Below, one piece after another: positions 10,216-18,424 of a DNA stretch of 64,000 bases. The DNA is taken from contig NZ_AP017459.1 of NCBI RefSeq assembly GCF_002355835.1, positions 620,001 to 684,000 of the forward strand, read 5' to 3'. A model generated the notes under the pieces. It ran no database searches. It was not told the origin of the DNA and saw only the letters and a list, made by a program, of their open reading frames with translations. Origin of the DNA: Candidatus Endomicrobiellum trichonymphae (GTDB taxonomy: Bacteria; Elusimicrobiota; Endomicrobiia; Endomicrobiales; Endomicrobiaceae). Positions within the stretch are counted from its first letter, which is position 1. Every line of letters starts with the position of its first letter. Position numbers and translations under genes: made by a program.

Positions 10216-11244
10216 ATGAAGAAACTCAAAGTAGCAGTAGCCGGTGCAACCGGTGCAGTAGGACTTGAAATTATTAAAATGCTTGAAAACAGAAATTTCC
10301 CTGTAGAAAGCATAAAATTTTTAGCTACGGAACGTTCCGTAGGCAAAAAATTGATATATAAAGGTAAAGAAGTCACAGTTGAATTACTTAAAAAAAACAG
10401 CGGAAAAGGCATTAATATTGCACTTTTCAGTGCTGGCGCAACGGTTTCTAAAGAATTTGCACCTTGCTTTGCGAGTGATGGATGTTTTGTTATAGATAAT
10501 TCAAGTGCATGGAGAATGAATAAAGAAATTCCTTTAGTTGTTCCAGAAGTAAACCCGCATGATTTAAAAAAAGAGAAAAAACTCATCGCAAATCCTAATT
10601 GTTCAACAATTCAAATGGTCGTAGCGTTAAAACCTTTGCATAATTTTGCAAAAATAAAAAGGGTTATCGTTTCAACATACCAAGCAGTTTCAGGTGCAGG
10701 GCAAAAAGGCATTAACGAACTTAAAGAGCAAACAAAAGCATGGGCTAAAGGTGAAATAATCCCTGAAGCAAACAAATTCCAGTACCAGATAGCTTTTAAC
10801 CTTATACCTCAGATAGATGTTTTCACAGAAAACGGATATACAAAAGAAGAAATGAAAATGACAAACGAAACAAAAAAAATTATAGGAGATAATTCAATAG
10901 AAGTCAGCGCAACATGCGTAAGAGTTCCTGTATTCCGTTCACATTCAGAAAGCGTATGGATTGAAACTGAAAAACCTCTTTCTCCTGGCCAAGCAAAAGA
11001 ATTGCTCTCAAAAACAGATGGAATCCAGCTTTTAGATGATCCTGAAAATAAAAAATATCCAATGCCTCTATTTGCAGAAAATATGCAAATAACCTATGTC
11101 GGAAGAATTCGTTCAGACATATCAACTATTTCAACAAAAAATAACGCCTTAACGTTTTGGATAGTATCTGATAATCTCTTAAAAGGTGCTGCGTTAAATG
11201 CAGTCCAAATTGCAGAAACACTTCTAAAAAAAGAACTGCTATAA
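10216..11244 (+). CDS. asd: Aspartate-semialdehyde dehydrogenase
   Basis: Reduces aspartyl phosphate to aspartate semialdehyde, branch point to lysine/diaminopimelate, threonine and methionine. N-terminal Rossmann motif VAVAGATGAVGLEIIKML; catalytic cysteine in NPNCSTIQMVVAL; active-site region TYQAVSGAGQKGINEL; 342 residues, normal. The frame opens at 10186, but GAGGAAAGAA directly before the ATG at 10216 and the start of conservation fix the start there. It is the last gene of the leu operon and converges on the polyamine genes, whose first reaction uses aspartate semialdehyde as a substrate. Confidence 0.95.
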   Translation: MKKLKVAVAGATGAVGLEIIKMLENRNFPVESIKFLATERSVGKKLIYKGKEVTVELLKKNSGKGINIALFSAGATVSKEFAPCFASDGCFVIDNSSAWRMNKEIPLVVPEVNPHDLKKEKKLIANPNCSTIQMVVALKPLHNFAKIKRVIVSTYQAVSGAGQKGINELKEQTKAWAKGEIIPEANKFQYQIAFNLIPQIDVFTENGYTKEEMKMTNETKKIIGDNSIEVSATCVRVPVFRSHSESVWIETEKPLSPGQAKELLSKTDGIQLLDDPENKKYPMPLFAENMQITYVGRIRSDISTISTKNNALTFWIVSDNLLKGAALNAVQIAETLLKKELL

Positions 11245-11313
11245 AAAAAAGAACATATCAAAATTCTCTCTTAACTGAATTCCTAATCAAAAATTAAAAT
11301 TACTAATTAAATT

Positions 11314-11360
11314 AAATCAAGTGTAGTAGCCGGCTTTTTATTCTGCCACATTTGATTTTT
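11314..11360 (+). terminator. Terminator of the leu-asd operon
   Basis: A 16-nt arm at 11314-11329 pairs with 11343-11358 (only one mismatch, two G-T wobbles) around a GC-containing loop (CCGGC), and the 3' arm runs into T-rich sequence. It sits 70 nt after the asd stop. With the minus-strand terminator at 11603-11646 it insulates two convergent operons. Confidence 0.7.
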
Positions 11361-11602
11361 TAGATTATTTTATTTCTTTATGAGAGTGCTATTTAATAAC
11401 AGTTAAAGATAAATATAATTATAATCAAAATTATTTATATTTATAAATATAAATTTGATTTAATATAACAATTTACTTTATTGTTTATAACTTACAAAAC
11501 CCTTTACTGTACTTAACATAATATATGTTATCGGACAATATAAAACATTAAAAACTATTAAGATTTAAAAAAATAAGGATTTTTAATGGACTTTTAAATA
11601 AA
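11361..11602. other. AT-only spacer between convergent operons
   Basis: Extremely AT-rich, with no ORF, gene remnant or RNA signature that I can recognise. It separates the two opposing terminators. Confidence 0.5.
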
Positions 11603-11646
11603 AAAGCAGTCTGAAATTTTAAAGTTTAAAAAATCCAGACTGCTTT
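11603..11646 (-). terminator. Terminator of the carboxynorspermidine operon
   Basis: Perfect 11-bp arms AAAGCAGTCTG (11603-11613) and CAGACTGCTTT (11636-11646) with a 22-nt AT loop. On the minus strand the hairpin is followed by a T-run (TTTTATTT), and it lies about 20 nt after the stop of the dehydrogenase gene. Confidence 0.75.
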
Positions 11647-11667
11647 AAAAGTTGAGATTTTGTCTAA

Positions 11668-12885
11668 TTAAATTGTCATTGTTTCAGTTGAAATACCCAT
11701 GTCTTTAAGCAAGTCAAGATAAGGATCAGGCACAAGTTCTTCAACATTTACCATTTTCTTGACATCCCAGTCCCCTTTGGCAATTAAAATAGCTGCCGCA
11801 ATAACCGGAGTACCTGCAGTATAACTGATAGCTTGAGATTCTACTTCTTCATAACAAAATCTATGATCACATACACTATATATTAAAAACTCTTTCCTGC
11901 GTCCATCTTTTGTTCCTACTATCAAATCTCCTATACAAGTTTTACCTCTATAGTAAGGAGCAAGAGTTTTAGGATCAGGGAGACAGGCTTTTACCACTTT
12001 CAAAGGTACTACTTCAACTCCTTCAGCCGTTCTTACAGGTTTTTCCGACAAAAGTCCTATATTTTTAAGTACATTGAAACAATTTATATAGTGATCACTG
12101 AACCCCATCCAAAACCTTATTGAATTTGCATCAATATTTTTTGAAAGAGAGTGAATTTCATCATGACCGGTTAAATATATAGTCTGCTTGCCCACTACAG
12201 GAAAATCGTATACTTTCTTTTCAGAATGAATTGGCTTACACACCCATTGTCTGTCTATCCATGTCCAAACTTTTACGAATTCTCTGAAATTTATCTCAGG
12301 ATCAAAATTTGTAGAAAAATATCTACCATGATTTCCGGCATTGACATCCATAATATCTATCGTATCTATGTCGTCAAAAAAATGCCTCTTCGCATACGCT
12401 ACATAAGCATTTACAACGCCAGGATCAAATCCAGCGCCCAAAATTGCAGTTATACATTTATCCTGACAGCGGTCTTTACGTTTCCACTCATAGTTTGCAT
12501 ACCATGGTGGATCTTCGCACACTTTATTCGGTTCTTCGTGTATTGCCGTATCTATATATGCTGAACCGGTTTCTATACAAGCTTCCAGTATCGACATATT
12601 GCAAAATACCGACACTAAATTTACGGTAATGGAAATTTTAAGATCTTTCATCAACTTTACCATCTCGGGAATATTTAAAGCATCTATTTGTCTGATTTGT
12701 ATTTTTTTTGAAGTATTCTTATAATTCTTTTTGCGTTCTATGCTTTCCAATATTTGCTCGCAGTTTTCAAGCGAACGCGAAGCTAAATAAATATCTCCAA
12801 ATAAATCATTGTTTTGCGCAAGTTTATGGGCAGCAACATGAGATACGCCGCCCGCTCCCAACAAAAGTATGTTTCTTTTTCCCAT
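11668..12885 (-). CDS. Carboxynorspermidine/carboxyspermidine dehydrogenase (Lys1/saccharopine dehydrogenase-like)
   Basis: Reductively condenses aspartate semialdehyde with a diamine to carboxy(nor)spermidine, the step before NspC. N-terminal Rossmann motif LLLGAGGVSHVAAHKLAQN, then ASRSLENCEQ and the ILGAGFDPGVVNAYVAYA block typical of the carboxynorspermidine synthase branch of the saccharopine dehydrogenase family. An upstream GTG (12906) overlapping the nspC stop as GTGA is possible, but an AGGAGGG lies between it and the ATG at 12885, and the Rossmann fold starts there. Annotation as lysine dehydrogenase is the common alternative; the adjacent nspC argues against it. Confidence 0.85.
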   Translation of the reverse strand: MGKRNILLLGAGGVSHVAAHKLAQNNDLFGDIYLASRSLENCEQILESIERKKNYKNTSKKIQIRQIDALNIPEMVKLMKDLKISITVNLVSVFCNMSILEACIETGSAYIDTAIHEEPNKVCEDPPWYANYEWKRKDRCQDKCITAILGAGFDPGVVNAYVAYAKRHFFDDIDTIDIMDVNAGNHGRYFSTNFDPEINFREFVKVWTWIDRQWVCKPIHSEKKVYDFPVVGKQTIYLTGHDEIHSLSKNIDANSIRFWMGFSDHYINCFNVLKNIGLLSEKPVRTAEGVEVVPLKVVKACLPDPKTLAPYYRGKTCIGDLIVGTKDGRRKEFLIYSVCDHRFCYEEVESQAISYTAGTPVIAAAILIAKGDWDVKKMVNVEELVPDPYLDLLKDMGISTETMTI

Positions 12886-12902
12886 CTCCGGTAAATCCCT
12901 CC

Positions 12903-14009
12903 TCACGACAAATCTTTTAAAAAGTCATTATATAAAAACTTCTTTATAATTTCCATTTTCCCATCGAGTTTCTTAACGACAATGGAAGGCATTTTAAGTC
13001 CGTTAAACCAATTTTTCTTAACCATCGTATATCCAGCAGCATTGGCAAAATGCACTGTAGAACCGACTTTAAGTTTGTCCGCAAGCTTATACTCGCCGAA
13101 TATATCTCCGGCAAGACAAGATCTGCCGGCAATAATATATTCGTTTTTACCATCTTTAGCATTAATTTCTGCAGGAGTTCTATATATAAGCAAATCAAGC
13201 ATATGCGCTTCAATAGAAGCATCAACTATAGCGATATCTTTTACATTTTTTACAATGTCTAAAATTGTAGTAATAAGCTCGCAACTTTTTGTAATTGCGG
13301 TTTCACCTGGTTCCAAATAAACCAAAACGTTATGCTTCTTGCTAAAGCTTTTTAATTTTTTACAGAATTTATCCAAAGGATACCCGTCTTTTGTAAAATA
13401 CAATCCGCCGCCAAGGCTAACCCATTCGACTTTATTTAAAACTTTCTCATATTTTGCAGCTATTTCATCGAGCATTACGCTAAAACTTTTAAAATCATCA
13501 TTTTCGCAGTTATAGTGGAACATCAATCCGCTTATCTTATCTAAAACCGACATAATTTCTTCTTCCAAAGTGACACCGAGCCTTGAATATTTTCTTGAAG
13601 GATCAGCCAAATCAAAACGCGAATAACTTATTCCCGGATTTATTCTTAAACCAACCTTAATATGTTTTATATCATTATAAAACATATTAAGCTGCGATAC
13701 GGAGTTAAATATAATTTTGTCAGCAATATTTTTCAGCGCTTTAACATCGTCCGAAGAGTAAGCGACGCTGAAAGCATGCGTTTCTTTTCCGAACTTCTCA
13801 TGGCCAAGTTTTGCTTCATAAAAGGAACTACTAGTTGTGCCATCCATGTATTTACTCATTAAATCAAACACAGCCCATGTAGAGAAACATTTCAACGCCA
13901 GAACTGATTTAGCTCCGCTATTATCTCTTACATATTTAATCTTCTTCAGATTTCTAAGTAATTTTCTTTCGTCAATCAAGTAATACGGAGTTTCTATTTT
14001 TTTATTCAT
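12903..14009 (-). CDS. nspC: Carboxynorspermidine decarboxylase
   Basis: PLP-dependent alanine-racemase-fold decarboxylase making norspermidine or spermidine from its carboxy precursor. Substrate-side N-terminus ETPYYLIDERKLLRNL; PLP lysine in SVLALKCFSTWAVF; GLRINPGISYS; FHYNCEND; SLGGGLYFTKDGYP; and the C-terminal dimer-interface cysteine region IIAGRSCLAGDIFGEY. 368 residues, full length. It precedes the dehydrogenase with a 4-nt junction. Its middle (13185-13457) is duplicated, inverted and identical, inside the neighbouring methylase remnant. Confidence 0.94.
   Translation of the reverse strand: MNKKIETPYYLIDERKLLRNLKKIKYVRDNSGAKSVLALKCFSTWAVFDLMSKYMDGTTSSSFYEAKLGHEKFGKETHAFSVAYSSDDVKALKNIADKIIFNSVSQLNMFYNDIKHIKVGLRINPGISYSRFDLADPSRKYSRLGVTLEEEIMSVLDKISGLMFHYNCENDDFKSFSVMLDEIAAKYEKVLNKVEWVSLGGGLYFTKDGYPLDKFCKKLKSFSKKHNVLVYLEPGETAITKSCELITTILDIVKNVKDIAIVDASIEAHMLDLLIYRTPAEINAKDGKNEYIIAGRSCLAGDIFGEYKLADKLKVGSTVHFANAAGYTMVKKNWFNGLKMPSIVVKKLDGKMEIIKKFLYNDFLKDLS
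13185..13457 (-). repeat. Inverted repeat arm A: middle of nspC (273 bp)
   Basis: Coding segment of nspC from AKYEKVLNKVEW to EAHMLDLLI. Read on the opposite strand, it matches 14393-14665 with no mismatch that I could find by eye across all 273 positions. The arms are separated by 935 bp and point towards each other. Confidence 0.93.
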
Positions 14010-14118
14010 TCTATTCCCAAAAATAAGAGACTGCGCGTTTTATCCCTTTTTCTCTAAAATATGTAAAAATTCATAATTATGTTCTGATTTATAATTTCTG
14101 TTTTCCGTCTTATCTGAT

Positions 14119-14821
14119 TTAAACCTTTGATATTTTTGTTTCACTAATCACTTTAATTTCTTTTATATTCATCAACCCTTCGTTATTATAACTTAAAAAA
14201 ATATATCTGAACTGCCTTGTATTATAAGGAGGATCTAAATACAATATATCTCCAGAAATTTCTTTAATTAATTTATTGCTATCTTTATTATAAACTTTAT
14301 GCCTATTGTTGTTTACTTCAAAAAAAGCAGGTTCCAAGACAATATCCTTTAATGATTGCTTTATACTCTTGAGAAATGCTCCATATATAGATGCAAAATA
14401 TGAGAAAGTTTTAAATAAAGTCGAATGGGTTAGCCTTGGCGGCGGATTGTATTTTACAAAAGACGGGTATCCTTTGGATAAATTCTGTAAAAAATTAAAA
14501 AGCTTTAGCAAGAAGCATAACGTTTTGGTTTATTTGGAACCAGGTGAAACCGCAATTACAAAAAGTTGCGAGCTTATTACTACAATTTTAGACATTGTAA
14601 AAAATGTAAAAGATATCGCTATAGTTGATGCTTCTATTGAAGCGCATATGCTTGATTTGCTTATAACCTTTTTAACTTCTTTCTTAAATAGTCTTCAGGA
14701 CAACACCTGTACCCGCAAATAAATCGCAGAATATCATATTTGACAGATTATGTCCGACAATAGAATACACCGTTTCTTTTATAAAAGATAATAATTTGTA
14801 TTTTGATCCGATATAGTTCAT
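14119..14821 (-). pseudogene. Broken D12-class N6-adenine DNA methyltransferase, split by an nspC fragment
   Basis: Two halves of one methylase flank the nspC copy. On the minus strand from 14821: MNYIGSKYKLLSFIKETV and FCDLFAGTGVV (AdoMet-binding motif I), then the foreign 273 bp, then YFASIYGAFLKSIKQSLKDI, PAFFEVNNNRHKVYNKD and DILYLDPPYNTRQF (catalytic DPPY motif) near 14230. A frameshift follows motif I, and the remaining spacer is shorter than in the family, so native sequence was lost when the fragment arrived. It is the third gene of a decayed restriction-modification operon. Confidence 0.85.
14393..14665 (+). repeat. Inverted repeat arm B: perfect copy of the middle of nspC inside a methylase
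   Basis: Identical to nspC 13185-13457 but on the other strand. The left edge shares ATATTTTGCA-type microhomology with the methylase sequence and the right edge shares TATAAG, so neither junction carries insertion-sequence ends or target-site duplications. A plus-strand frame (14306-14722) reads through it but encodes only this fragment plus antisense methylase, so it is not a gene. Confidence 0.93.
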
Positions 14822-14828
14822 TTATCAG

Positions 14829-15445
14829 CTATTCTTCCTTTTCATTAGATAATATCATTGAAAACTGATTTCTTGACTTTGCCAACTTAGATTGAGTTGA
14901 AAACACAACTTGAGACATAAATTCTATAACATTCAAAATCTGACTATCAATATTTTATTTCCACTTTTCACTTCCTTTGTACCAATAATATATTCCTAGA
15001 AAATCCCCACGAATATTATTACTTACACATTTTTCACAATATCTTGACTTGAGTAAATTATTCGGTCTGGTCAGTAAAATAAATTTACTTTTTATCATTT
15101 CTTCACTCATATTGTCATTATTAATATTTTCATCTTTTGACCATCTTATTTGTGGAAATTTATGGTCTACTTCAAGTTCTCCTTATAACATCGCTTCTTC
15201 AAAACCATATATTTCTTTTACTTTTTTTGATAGTTTAAGCGATATACCCGATCTTAATTTTGTTTCTTGCAAGATTTCCAAAGATTTTAGTTTTCTATGA
15301 ATAGTTTTATTATTACATTTTTTACAAAAAACTTTTTTATAGAATTTCCCCTCTTCATCAGTGTCCAACTGTATTCCTTTTTGTCTCCATATCTGCCAAG
15401 TTTTTGCTTGACTTGAGTTAAGTCCACATTTTGCACAATTTTAAA
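14829..15445 (-). pseudogene. Broken HNH-type type II restriction endonuclease
   Basis: Reading the minus strand gives CAKCGLNSSQAKTWQIWRQK, YKKVFCKKCNNKTIHRKL (zinc-finger-like cysteine pairs), LEVDHKFPQIRW (HNH-like His in DHKFP), RPNNLLKSRYCEKC, and, after an in-frame TAA at 14955-14957, QILNVIEFMSQVVFSTQSKL ending at TAG 14829-14831. A second stop follows FGFEEAML (15183). Two nonsense mutations inactivate it. It lies between two methylase remnants in the same orientation, giving the classic M-R-M order. Endonuclease assignment rests on the Cys/HNH pattern and context. Confidence 0.7.
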
Positions 15446-15971
15446 AAGAAAATAGTCGCTTTTGAGCGGCTCTACACTTCCACATAAAGTTCACTCCAAA
15501 CTTTCCTCTATTTCCTTCAATATTTTTTATTACAATTCCCTTTAACTTTACTTTAAAATTTTTTTATCATATCCATGCAATAAAAACTTAAAGGAACAAC
15601 TTCACTTTTTTATATATATCGCCAATAACTAATGCAAAATATTTATTTGTCTCCAAATATTACAACAAATTTTCGCATACTGTTTTTCATAATAGGCATC
15701 TTGCATATTACCTTTTATGTAATCAATCATATTCTTATTTATGTTAAAACCTATATATCTGCGATTTAATTTTTCACATTCATACAATGTCGTACCACTT
15801 CCTGCAAATGCCTCTAAAACAATATCATTTTCATTCGTGTACCTTCTTAATTAACTGACTTGGTATCTGTAGAATAAAATCACCATGATAAATATTCTTG
15901 TGTTTTTCGATTTTCTTTCTCTCTTTAATATTTTCTTCATTTGAAAATATATTCGTATGACCTTTATTCAT
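15446..15971 (-). pseudogene. Broken type II DNA methyltransferase (FAGSGTT type)
   Basis: Starts at an ATG (15969-15971) with MNKGHTNIFSNEENIKERKK, then, after a stop and frameshift near 15850, NENDIVLEAFAGSGTTLYE (AdoMet motif I), KLNRRYIGFNINKNMIDYI, and later LSFYCMDMIKK, GIVIKNIEGNRGKFGVN, WKCRAAQKRLFSF, matching the C-terminal region of N4-cytosine/N6-adenine methylases with circularly permuted motifs. Several frameshifts, and the catalytic region between YYEKQY and the C-terminus is shortened. First gene of the decayed M-R-M operon. Confidence 0.75.
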
Positions 15972-16012
15972 AAACTCTCAAATTGTAAATGATTTAATCT
16001 ATATTCAAGACA

Positions 16013-16303
16013 TTAAAAAATTCTCTCAAGCACTTCCAAAACTGACATTCCGGGCTTTATTCCGACTTTCTGCGCATGCGTAGTAGAACTTACAATATTT
16101 TTTTTCAACATACCGTCAACAGTTTTTACACCGGTGACGACAGCCGCAATATTTCTCATTCTTTCAGCAGTTTCAAGGTTCAAATATCCGCACATTATAA
16201 AACCGTTATTTCCTTTTATAAAAACCAAATTGCTGCCGCTGAATAATTCACACTCAAAACCATAATACTTTTTTCTTTTTACAATGAACTCTTTTAATTG
16301 CAT
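16013..16303 (-). CDS. DUF1805 domain protein
   Basis: 96-residue protein matching the DUF1805 pattern: NGFIMCGYLNLETAERM, IAAVVTGVKTVDGMLKKNI and GIKPGMSVLEVLE. Members are small soluble proteins found in archaea and anaerobic bacteria; the biochemical role is not established. It is intact although the restriction operon beside it is ruined, and has a GGGGAAAAT ribosome-site-like sequence before the ATG. Function unknown. Confidence 0.8.
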   Translation of the reverse strand: MQLKEFIVKRKKYYGFECELFSGSNLVFIKGNNGFIMCGYLNLETAERMRNIAAVVTGVKTVDGMLKKNIVSSTTHAQKVGIKPGMSVLEVLERIF

Positions 16304-16504
16304 TTTCCCCTCTTTTTACAGCTTAGTTCATTATGACTTTAATAAATCTCTCACCACCGAACACCGCAATTAGCAACAGAACTATATAGAATTTTTTAAC
16401 AATCTCCATTCAAATCAAATTATTTTAAATAAAATTTGACCGTTTGATCAAAATTTGCTAATCTTAAAAAGTTTTAAAATTAAAAACAACAGAGAAACAA
16501 ACAA

Positions 16505-18340
16505 ATGAATTACAAATTTTGGTTCTGGGTTGTAAATATCGTTTCAACAGTCTTAAGATTCCTTGTAACAAGCAAAATTGATATTACAATAGACGAAGTT
16601 TATCGACATTTAAATCTTTTTTATTTTGACCATTCGCCGATTACAGCATATTTGACTAAAGCATCAATACTCATTTTCGGAAACAATGAACTTGCAGTAA
16701 GATTTCCTACAGCTTTAATTTTCTTTTTTATATGCTGGATTTTCTTTATATGCACAAAAAAACTTTACAATGAAAGAACAGCTTTTACAGGAGTGTTATT
16801 GCTGAATATTCTGCCCGCTTTTTCGCTTTGGGGATTCGCCATTACTCTGCTGAATTCTCTTTTTGCCTTCTTTTGGATATCGACATTACTTGTCTTTATC
16901 ATATTAATTGAAACCGACAATAAAAACTACTGGTACTTACTCGGCATTATAACAGGTTTTACAATGCTTTCAGGATATAATAACGCACTAATATCTTTTT
17001 CAGTCTTTACACCCCTCATTCTTTTGCCGTCGCACAGGTATTGGTTTAAAAGAAAAGAGCCGTATTTAGCACTTATTATATCCGCATTAATATTTTTGCC
17101 AGTAACAATATGGAATATTGGAAACAACAGTTTAAGCCACAGCACCGGTATCTTACCGCCAAAATTCTCTCTCACTCTTTTAGAAACATCACTCGCTGTG
17201 CAGGCATGCTACTATATATCCCCGTTTCTGTTTTTAATTTTTATTGCCGCTGCGCTTTTATGCGTAAAAGAAGTTTATCAAAAAAAAGACCGTGCCGCTA
17301 TCATTATTGCATGTTTTTCATTCCCCGCTTTTTTCACGATAAAAGGAATTGCCGTTTTTAACGAAATATTGCCGCACTGGACTACTGCAACAGGCTATTT
17401 GGTTTTGTCAATTTACGCAGTTCATTTAACATTAAAATTCTGGCATATAAAATGGTTCAGAGTATACTCTTATGCGGCATGGGGATTTGCACTGTTTACA
17501 CTTATCACAGTTTCGATGCATACATATCCGACAGAAAAATTTTTGCCCACTAATCAAAGACATGTTATTTCTGAACCTGAAAAAATCTATATAAAAAATG
17601 AATTTCACAATTGGGGAAATACAGTAAGAATAATGAACCTAAAAGAAAAACCTTTTATATTTATGTATAAAAGTTATCCTGCAAGCAAATTTGTATCTAG
17701 CGATAATAACGATGCTTACGGCATACAGCAGAAATACTTAAATTCTCATACTGCAGATGTCTTAAAACCAGAGAAAGATTTGCGGCAAAAACTTATAGAA
17801 TTTGATCACAGTGTTTTTAAATTCATAAACTCCAATTTAAAATCCAAATTTTTAGACTTTTACATATCACTGATATCTTATTGCGATTCCACGTATTTTA
17901 ATTTGAGTTTTTTTGTGATACTAATAATATCCATAGGAATACTCTGGAACAATAAGAAAGAGCGTTTTTGGACTGCCCTGATCTTCTTAGCAAGCGTAGT
18001 GGCAATAGGAGCTGTCATAACGTTTTTCTTAAAATATTATTTTGAAAGACCGCGTCCTTTAAAAGTATTAGGGGACAAAAATGTAAACACATTCTTTGAA
18101 AAACTATACTTCAATGCCTTTCCGTCAGGACATGCGCAAATTGCGTTTTCTATATGTACTTTTATGTTTATAGTAGTAAAAAAATATTGGTATTGGTACC
18201 TGATTCTAGCTTTAGGAGTAAGTTTCGAGAGAATATATGCAGGATCTCATTTCCCTTTTGACGTTTTGGCAGGAGCAATAATAGGAATAATTTTCTCTTA
18301 TGCAACGGTCGCTTTGTTCAGGCAATATTTTAAAATATAA
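16505..18340 (+). CDS. Membrane glycosyltransferase (GT39/ArnT-like) fused to PAP2 phosphatase
   Basis: 611 residues, two parts. Residues about 1-330 are a multi-pass GT39/ArnT-type mannosyl/aminoarabinosyl transferase module: acidic residues in DITIDEVYRHL in the first loop and at least eight hydrophobic segments. Residues about 410-611 are a PAP2 (type 2 phosphatidic acid phosphatase) module with the full signature KYYFERPRP, FPSGHAQIAF and SFERIYAGSHFPFDVLAG (quoted separately as ERIYAGSH and FPFDVLAG). Both use lipid-linked phosphates: the transferase consumes polyprenyl-phosphate sugar and the phosphatase could recycle or dephosphorylate the carrier or lipid A. The fusion is uninterrupted. 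Confidence 0.8.
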   Translation: MNYKFWFWVVNIVSTVLRFLVTSKIDITIDEVYRHLNLFYFDHSPITAYLTKASILIFGNNELAVRFPTALIFFFICWIFFICTKKLYNERTAFTGVLLLNILPAFSLWGFAITLLNSLFAFFWISTLLVFIILIETDNKNYWYLLGIITGFTMLSGYNNALISFSVFTPLILLPSHRYWFKRKEPYLALIISALIFLPVTIWNIGNNSLSHSTGILPPKFSLTLLETSLAVQACYYISPFLFLIFIAAALLCVKEVYQKKDRAAIIIACFSFPAFFTIKGIAVFNEILPHWTTATGYLVLSIYAVHLTLKFWHIKWFRVYSYAAWGFALFTLITVSMHTYPTEKFLPTNQRHVISEPEKIYIKNEFHNWGNTVRIMNLKEKPFIFMYKSYPASKFVSSDNNDAYGIQQKYLNSHTADVLKPEKDLRQKLIEFDHSVFKFINSNLKSKFLDFYISLISYCDSTYFNLSFFVILIISIGILWNNKKERFWTALIFLASVVAIGAVITFFLKYYFERPRPLKVLGDKNVNTFFEKLYFNAFPSGHAQIAFSICTFMFIVVKKYWYWYLILALGVSFERIYAGSHFPFDVLAGAIIGIIFSYATVALFRQYFKI

Positions 18341-18424
18341 CATCATTTCGCCACTTTTACGTTAAAATCAGGATTTAAAACATTTTAAATGGCAAAACAG
18401 AAATACTGTCTTTTCACGCTACTA

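Noticed and set aside
11668-12885. Lysine dehydrogenase / saccharopine dehydrogenase annotation
   Set aside because: The direct coupling to nspC and the asd-linked context fit carboxy(nor)spermidine dehydrogenase better; the families are homologous, so biochemical proof is lacking.
14306-14722. Plus-strand ORF containing a long stretch identical to NspC
   Set aside because: It is only the inverted nspC fragment joined to antisense methylase sequence; no start region, no catalytic lysine, no C-terminal domain.
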